Shown: piece after piece, positions 1 through 7,995 of the stretch | Numbering within the stretch: position 1 is the stretch's first letter | Layout of the letters: the number at the start of each line of letters is the position of its first letter | Source of the DNA: Bacillota bacterium | Lineage (GTDB): Bacteria; Bacillota; Clostridia; Tissierellales; Sedimentibacteraceae | NCBI GenBank assembly: GCA_029239575.1 | Contig: JARBUP010000002.1 | Coordinates: 1 to 35,149 of the forward strand | Length of the DNA: 35,149 bases | Direction of reading: 5' to 3' | Translations under genes and position numbers: made by a program | The notes under the pieces: model-generated | Seen by the model: only the letters and a program-made list of their open reading frames with translations | What the model was told of the DNA's origin: nothing | Database searches by the model: none

Positions 1-113
1 GCAAAATATTTCATTACTCCACCAACTGTTTCAGCATGCTTTATATGAAAATCTTCCTTATTATATTCTTTTAATAAAACATACGCTTCATCTTTTGTAA
101 TTTGATTGCTCAT
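1..113 (-). CDS. HD-domain protein (predicted phosphohydrolase), N-terminal fragment running off the left edge
   Basis: Reverse-complement reading from ATG at 113: MSNQITKDEAYVLLKEYNKEDFHIKHAETVGGVMKYFA, which resembles the N-terminus of HD-domain hydrolases; RBS-like aaagga just upstream. Confidence 0.6.
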   Translation of the reverse strand, partial: MSNQITKDEAYVLLKEYNKEDFHIKHAETVGGVMKYF

Positions 114-753
114 CTTATCTATATCCTTTCGTTTTTTATATTATAATAATAAATTTGCATATATAATATAACATATTATAATAATTTTAACTTATTTTAT
201 TAAATATGTCCATTAAAAAGAGGTTAACTTATTGGGTTAAATTATACTATAAAAGGGTAAAATCCAAAAACATAAAATATGAATTTATATTATATTTTAA
301 ACCATTTAATGGTTTGTTAAAAATAGCAAAAAGATATTGATTTTTTTTAACAAATATGATATCATCATAAAGTGTTGAGTAATTATATAGAGTAAGTGTA
401 CAAGCGTAAGAAGGTTTAAAAAATTGTATTTAGTTTTTACTCTGTTGGTTTAGAAATCAATGATTTAGTACGTAATAATACTAAATGAAGAATAAGTTTT
501 TTTGCAATAATATGTTTTAATTTTAACAACCTTTAAAACTAAACATATATATTTATAAATTTAATTCAAATAACTTATCATATTGCAATAATAATAAAAT
601 AATAATTAGTATAGCGAAACGTTATTCACGGGTCGTTATAGAACAAACATTGATTTCTATAGAAAGCATCAATATTATAGAAAAATTTATGGACATAATA
701 TTTGCTAAATTTGTAACACGTTTATTTATTAATCACTAAAAGGAGATATATAT

Positions 754-2781
754 ATGGAATCTAAAATTGTAGTTGTTGGAGCCGGTTATGCAGGTATTCT
801 AACTGCTAAAAAAGTGGCAAAAAAATTCAAAAAACTTAACAAAAAAGATGTTAGCATTACAATAATTGACAGAAACCCATTTCACACTATGTTAACTGAA
901 CTTCATGAGGTTGCAGCATGTCGTGTGGATGAAGATAGTATAAAAATAAGCTTGAAAAGAGTTTTTGCTGGAAGAAATGTTGATGTAAAACTTGATACTG
1001 TTGATTCAATAGATTTTGATAAAAAATGCGTTAACGGTGTTAATGAAAAATATGATTATGACTACTTAGTAATTGCTGCTGGTTCTAAGCCAACTGATTT
1101 TGGTATAAAAGGTGTTAAAGAAAATGCATTTATGCTTTGGTCATTTGAAGATGCTGTTGTATTAAGAGACAGAATTCAAGAAATGTTTAGACGTGCATCT
1201 GTTGAAACAAACTTAGAAGAAAAGAAAAGATTATTAACATTCCACGTTATAGGCGCTGGTTTTACAGGCGTTGAAATGGTTGGAGAACTTGCTGAATTTG
1301 TTCCTATTTTATGTGATAAATATGAGATAGATAGAAGCTTAGTTACTTTAGTAAATGCTGACGGTTTATCAAGAACTGTACCTAACTTAGATGAAAGTAT
1401 ATCAAGAAAAGTTGAAAGACGTTTAAATAAAATGGGTGTTGACCTTCTTCTTAATAACTTTGTTCAAGAAGTTGGACCTGATTTTGTATCTACAAAAAGT
1501 GGTGATAGAATAACTAAACACGCAACTGGTACTGTTATTTGGGCTGCAGGTATTGAAGGATCAGATATTACTACTGCTGTAACAAAACAAATTAAAGGTG
1601 GCGGAAGAGGCAGAGTTCAAGTTGATAAATATTTACGTTCTGTAGATAAAGATAATGTATTTGTTGTTGGCGATAACATGTTCTTTATCTGTGAAGGTGA
1701 AGAAAGACCAGTTCCTCAAGTTGTTGAAAATGCAGAACAAAGTGCGGATGTAGCAGCACATAATATAGTATCAGCTGTTACTGGACAAGGCGAAATGGAA
1801 TCTTATACACATAAAAATCATGGATTCATGGTTTGTATCGGAGGACGTTATGGAGTTGCTTCAGTTGGAACAGTAAATAAAAAGTTTAGCTTACCATCAT
1901 TCTTAGCGATGTTTTCTAAACATTTCATAAATATAGTTTATTTCGTTCAAGTTTTAGGCTGGAATAAAATATTCAGCTATATAAAACATGAATTCTTTAC
2001 AATAAGAAACTGCAGAAGTTTCGTAGGCGGACATTTTTCAAACAGAACACCAAGTTTCTTATTAGTTTTACTGAGGGTATGGCTTGGATGTGTATGGTTA
2101 TTTGAAGGTATAATGAAAGTAGTTGAAGGATGGTTTAATGCACCTAAACTTACTGGATTTTTTGGTGGTGCAAGTGCTTGGTTTAATAGTATAATTAATC
2201 CGGGTGCAGCAGCAGACGGTGTAACAGCAGCAACAGGAGCAGCAGCAGAAGGCGCAGCCGCAGCAGCAGATGCTGTAACAGCAGCAACAGGAGCAGCAGC
2301 AGGTGGAGCTGGTGAAGCAGCACAAGCAGTTGGAACAGCACTTATGAATTTCGACTTCCTTGGTTTAATTCAAGTAATATTAGTAAGTGGTAAAGCATTA
2401 GCTGAATCAACTTTAGCTGACTTAGCTGTTAAATTAAATATACCATTAATGAATTGGTTTGTTGACAATGTAATATTATCAAGTGATTCAATGCAAGTAT
2501 TTATGCAAGGATTCATTGTAATTGCTGAAATTTTAATTGGTCTTGCTTTAATAGGTGGCTTGTTTACATTCCCAGCTTCGTTGTTCTCAATAATTCTTCA
2601 GTTCATGTTTGTATGTACAACTGGATTATATTTAAATTCTATTTGGATGGTATTTGCGGGTATTGCTGTATTAATAGGAGCAGGAAGAACATTTGGATTA
2701 GATTATTATGTAATGCCTTGGTTAAAGAAAAAATGGAAAAAAATAGGTTTTGTAAAGAGGCTTTATATTTACCATGATTAA
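754..2781 (+). CDS. ndh2: Type-II NADH dehydrogenase-like FAD oxidoreductase with C-terminal DoxX-like membrane domain
   Basis: N-terminal Rossmann motif VVVGAGYAGILTAKK, second dinucleotide motif VIGAGFTGVEMVGELAE, FVVGDN near the end of the FAD domain; C-terminal ~230 aa strongly hydrophobic (LLRVWLGCVWLFEGIMKVVEGWF...), DoxX-like. RBS aaggagat before ATG 754. Confidence 0.85.
   Translation: MESKIVVVGAGYAGILTAKKVAKKFKKLNKKDVSITIIDRNPFHTMLTELHEVAACRVDEDSIKISLKRVFAGRNVDVKLDTVDSIDFDKKCVNGVNEKYDYDYLVIAAGSKPTDFGIKGVKENAFMLWSFEDAVVLRDRIQEMFRRASVETNLEEKKRLLTFHVIGAGFTGVEMVGELAEFVPILCDKYEIDRSLVTLVNADGLSRTVPNLDESISRKVERRLNKMGVDLLLNNFVQEVGPDFVSTKSGDRITKHATGTVIWAAGIEGSDITTAVTKQIKGGGRGRVQVDKYLRSVDKDNVFVVGDNMFFICEGEERPVPQVVENAEQSADVAAHNIVSAVTGQGEMESYTHKNHGFMVCIGGRYGVASVGTVNKKFSLPSFLAMFSKHFINIVYFVQVLGWNKIFSYIKHEFFTIRNCRSFVGGHFSNRTPSFLLVLLRVWLGCVWLFEGIMKVVEGWFNAPKLTGFFGGASAWFNSIINPGAAADGVTAATGAAAEGAAAAADAVTAATGAAAGGAGEAAQAVGTALMNFDFLGLIQVILVSGKALAESTLADLAVKLNIPLMNWFVDNVILSSDSMQVFMQGFIVIAEILIGLALIGGLFTFPASLFSIILQFMFVCTTGLYLNSIWMVFAGIAVLIGAGRTFGLDYYVMPWLKKKWKKIGFVKRLYIYHD
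2205..2340 (+). repeat. In-frame Ala-rich 18-aa (54-bp) duplicated segment within the NDH-2 membrane domain
   Basis: gtaacagcagcaacaggagcagcagcag occurs at 2221-2248 and 2275-2302 (54-bp spacing); protein VTAATGAAAEGAAAAADA / VTAATGAAAGGAGEAAQA. Confidence 0.9.
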
Positions 2782-2797
2782 TTAAAAAGGAAATACA

Positions 2798-3769
2798 ATG
2801 ACTATAGATAACAATATTACTAAACAAATAATAACATTTGATCAAGCAATTGTATTAGTGAAAGATGAGGTAGATAGAGCTCTATCTTCCTCACCTCTCA
2901 TAATAAGAGGATTTACTAAGCATTTGACTAAATCCCATGGAAAATTTATTCGTGCAGTATCACTAATTGCTTGTGCACAAGATGAGGTTGGTTATATTCA
3001 TCCTAATGCAATTAAATTTGCAGCATCAATAGAACTTTTACATCTTGCGACACTAGTTCATGATGATATTATAGATGATGCTGATTTAAGAAGAGGGGAA
3101 GCAACTCTTCAAAAAAAATTCGGTAAAAAAACAGCAGTAATTTGTGGCGATTATCTTTTGGCTGTAGCACTACAATTAGCTACTTCAGTTTCAAATAGAG
3201 AAGATTATTTGAAAATTAATATGACTGAGTATATAACAAAAGTATGTCTTGGTGAATTAAACCAACATATAAATAATCATAATTTGGATTTATCGGTAAG
3301 CAAATATTTAAAAATAATTTCAGGTAAAACGGCAGCCTTGTTTGAAGCTTCGTTTTTCGCTGGTGCTATATTGTGTGAAAATGATAAAATAATAATTAAC
3401 AAATACAAAAAACTTGGAAGATATATTGGTATGTTATTTCAGCTTACTGATGATTGTATGGACTTTGAGGAGACTAAAGACACGGCTAAAAAACCTGTTC
3501 AATCAGATTATGAACAAGGTGTAATAACATTGCCGTTAATATATGCATTAAAAGAAGACAGTAATTTAAAAGAAAAAGCTAAATTTAATTCTGTTACAAG
3601 AGATGATATAAATTCTTCTGTATTAAAAACAGGTGGATTAAAATTTACTCATTTAATGTCAAAGCAATATTACAACAAAAGTTTAAAATTAATTAATGAG
3701 TTAAATGTTTCAAAAGAAAAAGAAGAAAAGCTTAAATTGATTTTAGATAAATCTTATAGGTTAATATAA
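2798..3769 (+). CDS. Polyprenyl (heptaprenyl/octaprenyl-type) diphosphate synthase
   Basis: Class-I trans-prenyltransferase motifs HDDIIDDADLRRG and QLTDDCMDFEE; RBS aaagga before ATG 2798. Confidence 0.88.
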   Translation: MTIDNNITKQIITFDQAIVLVKDEVDRALSSSPLIIRGFTKHLTKSHGKFIRAVSLIACAQDEVGYIHPNAIKFAASIELLHLATLVHDDIIDDADLRRGEATLQKKFGKKTAVICGDYLLAVALQLATSVSNREDYLKINMTEYITKVCLGELNQHINNHNLDLSVSKYLKIISGKTAALFEASFFAGAILCENDKIIINKYKKLGRYIGMLFQLTDDCMDFEETKDTAKKPVQSDYEQGVITLPLIYALKEDSNLKEKAKFNSVTRDDINSSVLKTGGLKFTHLMSKQYYNKSLKLINELNVSKEKEEKLKLILDKSYRLI

Positions 3770-3865
3770 GTATTATCTTATTATCATTATTTTTCAATTT
3801 AGTTGTTATATTCCGGCTTAGCCGGTTTATATAAAAAATTAACATTATATTTCGTGGAGGAAATT

Positions 3866-4930
3866 ATGAAAAAGTTAGCATCATTAGCGTTGGTTTTATC
3901 TATGTCTTTATTCGCTTTCGTAGGATGTAGCAAACCAGCAGCAGAAACACCAGCACCAGCGCCAGCACCAGAAGCGCCAGTAGCTGAAGCACCAGCAGCA
4001 GATGCTGTTAAAACAGGATTAGCAGTAATTTCAAATGCAGAAAAATCAAAAGCACCAGAAGCTGATAAAGAAGGTACAGCTGAAGTTAACTCTGTAGTTG
4101 TAGCAGTAACTGTTGATAAAGATGGTAAAATAGTAAAAGCAGCTATAGATACTGCACAAACAAAAATTAACTTTACTAAAGAAGGTAAAATAACTACTGA
4201 TTTAGCAAAAGTATTTGAAGCAAAACAAACACTTGGTGATGAATATGGAATGAAAAAAGCTTCTAAAATAGGTAAAGAATGGTTTGAACAAGCAAATGCA
4301 TTCGAAACATTTGTAGAAGGTAAAACTGTTGAAGAAATAAAAGCATTTGCACTTGACGCAGATACTCATTTAACTGATGCTGATATGGTATCTTCTGTAT
4401 CTATTAAAGTTGGCGGATACATAGAAGCTATTGAAAAAGCTGTAGCTAATGCTCAAGATTTAGGAGCAACTGCTGATGATAAATTAGGTCTTGGCGTTAT
4501 AACTACTATCGACAAATCTAAAGATGCTGCAGCTGATGCAGAAGGAGTAGCTCAAGCTTATACTTATTACACAGTTTCAACATTTGATGCTGATGGAAAA
4601 GTTTCAAGCTCAATAATGGATGCTTCTCAAACAAATGTTAAATTTGATGCAACAGGTAAAATTACTTCTGATTTAGCAGCTGAATTACAAACTAAAAATG
4701 AATTAGGCGATGCTTACGGAATGAAAAAAGCATCTAAAATAGGTAAAGAGTGGAATGAACAAGCTAATGCTTTCTCTTTATATGTAGTTGGAAAAACAGT
4801 TGCTGAAGTTGAAGGTATCGCAGTTGACGCTGAAGGACACACTACTGCAGCTGATATAGTATCATCAGTAACAGTTGGTATAGCTGAATTCCAAGAAACT
4901 TTAGCAAAAGCTGAAGCTTCTGCAAAATAA
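3866..4930 (+). CDS. Lipoprotein with two tandem FMN-binding-like repeats (PplA-like)
   Basis: Start at ATG 3866 (RBS gtggagga) rather than 3803; lipobox LFAFVGC; Pro/Ala-rich linker; two homologous ~140-aa repeats sharing YGMKKASKIGKEW(F/N)EQANAF and D(M/I)VSSV(S/T). Confidence 0.75.
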   Translation: MKKLASLALVLSMSLFAFVGCSKPAAETPAPAPAPEAPVAEAPAADAVKTGLAVISNAEKSKAPEADKEGTAEVNSVVVAVTVDKDGKIVKAAIDTAQTKINFTKEGKITTDLAKVFEAKQTLGDEYGMKKASKIGKEWFEQANAFETFVEGKTVEEIKAFALDADTHLTDADMVSSVSIKVGGYIEAIEKAVANAQDLGATADDKLGLGVITTIDKSKDAAADAEGVAQAYTYYTVSTFDADGKVSSSIMDASQTNVKFDATGKITSDLAAELQTKNELGDAYGMKKASKIGKEWNEQANAFSLYVVGKTVAEVEGIAVDAEGHTTAADIVSSVTVGIAEFQETLAKAEASAK

Positions 4931-4971
4931 TTATATTAATTATTTAAAATATAGTATATAATATTTAATCA

Positions 4972-5001
4972 TAGAGGTAGTTATACTACCTCTAATTTTT
5001 T
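4972..5001 (+). terminator. Intergenic rho-independent terminator between the PplA-like gene and apbE
   Basis: tagaggtagt-tat-actacctcta (10-bp stem, 3-nt loop) followed by atttttt; apbE RBS begins immediately after. Confidence 0.75.
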
Positions 5002-5013
5002 GAGGTGATTATA

Positions 5014-6111
5014 TTGTTTAAGTTAAATAAATTTAAAAAAGTAATTTCAATTGTTACAATAATTATGCTAATGGTAAGCTTAACAGCTTGCACAAGCGCC
5101 GAAAATAACAATACAGATGATAAAAACAATACAAAAAATAAAACACGATATGAATCGGAATTTCTTGAATTGTTTGACACTGTAACCCGTATAGTTGGCT
5201 TTGCAGAAAGTGAAGCAGAATTTAAAGAATATTCACAAATAATTTATGATAATTTAAAAGAATATCATGAGCTTTATGACATATATAATGATTATGAAGG
5301 CATAAATAATATAAAAACAATTAATGATAATGCAGGTATTCAACCTATAAAAGTAGACCAAAAAATAATAGATTTACTTAAATTTTGTAAAGAAGCATAT
5401 AATATTACAAATGGGAAAACAAATATTGCATTTGGCTCTGTTTTAAAAATATGGCATGATTACCGAGACGAAGGCATTAGTGACCCAGAAAATGCAAAAT
5501 TGCCTGATATTAAAGATTTGGAAAAAGCAAGTAAACATACGGATATAAATAATATTATAATAGATGAAACAAACTCTACAGTATTTCTTAAAGACCCTGA
5601 TATGAGACTTGATGTAGGTGCTGTTGCAAAAGGATATGCAACAGAACAAATAAGCAAAATAGCAAAAGAAAGTGGTTTAACATCTGGTTTGATTAGCGTT
5701 GGCGGGAATGTTAGAGCTATAAGTCAAAATTCAGAAACAAAAGCACCATGGAATGTTGGAATCCAAAATCCTGATACTCAAAGTGAGAATCAAGTTTTAA
5801 AAGTAGTAAGAATTAATGATATGTCACTTGTAACAAGTGGTGATTATGAAAGATATTACACTGTAAATGGTAAACAATATAATCATATTATAGATACTGA
5901 AACTCTTTTTCCAGCAGAATATTTTACTTCAGTTTCTATAATAATACAGGATTCTGGACTGGCAGATGCTTTATCTACTGCACTTTTTGATATGCCTTTT
6001 GAAGAAGGTTTAGAATTAATTAACAGTATTCCTGATGCTGAAGCTATGTGGATTTTAAAAGATGGAACATTTAAATATAGCGAAGGTTTTGAAAAATTAA
6101 TAAAAAATTAA
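5014..6111 (+). CDS. apbE: ApbE-family FAD:protein FMN transferase, lipoprotein
   Basis: Likely TTG start at 5014 after gaggtg RBS; lipobox MVSLTAC; ApbE features ELFDTVTRIVGF, LDVGAVAKGYATE, SVGGNVRA, YNHIIDTETLFPA. Confidence 0.88.
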   Translation: MFKLNKFKKVISIVTIIMLMVSLTACTSAENNNTDDKNNTKNKTRYESEFLELFDTVTRIVGFAESEAEFKEYSQIIYDNLKEYHELYDIYNDYEGINNIKTINDNAGIQPIKVDQKIIDLLKFCKEAYNITNGKTNIAFGSVLKIWHDYRDEGISDPENAKLPDIKDLEKASKHTDINNIIIDETNSTVFLKDPDMRLDVGAVAKGYATEQISKIAKESGLTSGLISVGGNVRAISQNSETKAPWNVGIQNPDTQSENQVLKVVRINDMSLVTSGDYERYYTVNGKQYNHIIDTETLFPAEYFTSVSIIIQDSGLADALSTALFDMPFEEGLELINSIPDAEAMWILKDGTFKYSEGFEKLIKN

Positions 6112-6124
6112 AGAGTGACTCGAG

Positions 6125-6191
6125 GATTTAGGGACGCACCTTTTTGATTTTAGGGACTGTCCCCAAGATCAAAAACGTGCGTCCCTAAATC
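6125..6191. repeat. REP/MITE-like imperfect palindrome with central GGGACTGTCCC
   Basis: Outer arms gatttagggacgcac (6125-6139) / gtgcgtccctaaatc (6177-6191), second arms tttttgat (6141-6148) / atcaaaaa (6168-6175), central gggactgtccc (6153-6163). Confidence 0.85.
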
Positions 6192-6207
6192 TTTGAAAGG
6201 AGTTTTT

Positions 6208-7992
6208 ATGGATAATATTAAAATATTGTTGTTACATATGAAAGGATTTAAATATCTATTTTTAATTTCTTTTATTGTTACAACTTTAAGAGTATTTATT
6301 AATTTTATAACACCTCAAGTTATAAGGTTTACAGTGGATTCTATAATTAGTGAAGAAATAATCAAGTCTTCTTTAGTTATTAATTTAACAAATTATTTTG
6401 GTGGCCGTAATTATATTAGAGAAAATATTTGGATTTGTGCTTTAGCAATTATAATTTTAGCTATAATAACATGTATTTGTGATTATATAGGAAGAACATC
6501 TAATGCAAAAGCTTCTGAAAAATTAATGAAAAGTATTAGAAATAGTTTATATGAACATATCCAAAAGCTGCCATACAGCTGGCATATAAAAAATCAAACT
6601 GGGGATACAATACAACGTTCAACTTCTGATGTAGAAATGGTTCGTAATTTTATGAGTTCTCAGCTCATGGAATTGTTTAGAACAATAATGTTAATAGTTA
6701 TATCTTTAATACTTATGTTTTCTATGAATTACTTATTAAGTTTAATAGTACTTATATTTGTTCCTATAATTATAATATATTCTTCTATTTTCTATGGCAT
6801 TTTATCTAAGCAGTTTTTAGTAGCAGATGAGGCTGAAGGTCAGCTTTTTAATGCAGCTCAAGAAAATTTAACTGGTGTTAGAGTAGTAAGGGCTTTTGGA
6901 AGAGAAAAATATGAAATAGAAAAATTCAACAAAAGAAACAAAGAGTTTTCAGATTTATGGGTAAAACTTGGGTATAAGCTTGGTATTTATTGGGGAGTTG
7001 GAGATTTAGTAACAGGGCTTCAAATTATGGCTGTAATTTATGTTGGAGTAATTCAAGCTTCAAAAGGAATCATTACATTAGGAGAGTTTCTTGCATTTGT
7101 ATCTTATAATGCTATGCTTACATGGCCTGTAAGAAGTTTTGGTAGAATATTAGGCGAACTTAGTAAAACGAAAGTTTCTTTAAATAGAATATGTGAAATT
7201 TTAAAAGAACCTGAAGAAAAAGACGAAATAAACAATGAAACACCTGATTTAAGTCAAGATATAGAATTTAAAAATGTAAACTTTAAATATGATAATAATA
7301 CGCCAATATTAAAAGATATAAGTTTTACAATTAAATACAAAACTACATTTGCCATATTAGGTGGAACTGGATCAGGAAAAACAACACTCATGCATTTGTT
7401 AAATCGTTTATATGATTTGTCAGAAGGTGAGGGTACAATAACAATAGGTAATGTTAACATTAAAAATATTAAAAGAAATTATCTAAGAAAAAACATTGGC
7501 ATGGTCCTTCAAGAGCCGTTTTTGTTTTCAAAAACAATTAAGGATAATATTAAAATAGCTAAACCTGAAGCAAGTATAGAAGAAATAAGAAATGTTTCAG
7601 ATGTAGCTCAAGTTACAAAGTCCATAGAAAATTTTGAAAAAGGATATGATACCATTGTAGGTGAAAGGGGTGTTACACTTTCTGGTGGTCAAAAACAACG
7701 TGTTGCTATTGCAAGGATGATACTTCAAAATACTCCTATAATGGTTTTTGATGATTCTTTATCCGCTGTAGATTCTGAAACAGATGCTAAAATTAGAAAT
7801 GAACTTAAAAAGAGAAAAAACAAGTCAACAACTATACTTATTTCTCATCGTATAACAACTCTCATGGAATCAGATATGATTTTAGTATTAGATAAGGGTG
7901 AAATAGCGGACATAGGTACTCATGAAGATCTTATTAAAAAGGATGGGATTTATAAAAATATATATGATGTTCAAATGAATTTATCCATATGA
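6208..7992 (+). CDS. ABC transporter, fused permease/ATPase (exporter half 1, degenerate Walker B glutamate)
   Basis: Start ATG 6208 with aaaggag RBS; N-terminal TM region, Walker A GGTGSGKTT, signature LSGGQKQR, Walker B IMVFDDS. Confidence 0.92.
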   Translation: MDNIKILLLHMKGFKYLFLISFIVTTLRVFINFITPQVIRFTVDSIISEEIIKSSLVINLTNYFGGRNYIRENIWICALAIIILAIITCICDYIGRTSNAKASEKLMKSIRNSLYEHIQKLPYSWHIKNQTGDTIQRSTSDVEMVRNFMSSQLMELFRTIMLIVISLILMFSMNYLLSLIVLIFVPIIIIYSSIFYGILSKQFLVADEAEGQLFNAAQENLTGVRVVRAFGREKYEIEKFNKRNKEFSDLWVKLGYKLGIYWGVGDLVTGLQIMAVIYVGVIQASKGIITLGEFLAFVSYNAMLTWPVRSFGRILGELSKTKVSLNRICEILKEPEEKDEINNETPDLSQDIEFKNVNFKYDNNTPILKDISFTIKYKTTFAILGGTGSGKTTLMHLLNRLYDLSEGEGTITIGNVNIKNIKRNYLRKNIGMVLQEPFLFSKTIKDNIKIAKPEASIEEIRNVSDVAQVTKSIENFEKGYDTIVGERGVTLSGGQKQRVAIARMILQNTPIMVFDDSLSAVDSETDAKIRNELKKRKNKSTTILISHRITTLMESDMILVLDKGEIADIGTHEDLIKKDGIYKNIYDVQMNLSI

Positions 7993-7995
7993 TAA

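Noticed and set aside
313-353. ttgttaa...ttaacaa arms resembling a Rex operator upstream of NDH-2
   Set aside because: Arms are 27 nt apart, far from the compact Rex palindrome spacing, and far from the gene start.
2098-2325. Cys-rich 75-aa minus-strand ORF (SCCCCYSICCCGCAFCCC)
   Set aside because: Artefact of reading the GCA/GCAGCA Ala-rich repeat of NDH-2 in antisense.
3813-3825. ccggc-tta-gccgg mini hairpin between the polyprenyl synthase and lipoprotein genes as a terminator
   Set aside because: Only a 5-bp perfect stem with no adequate T tract; too weak to call.
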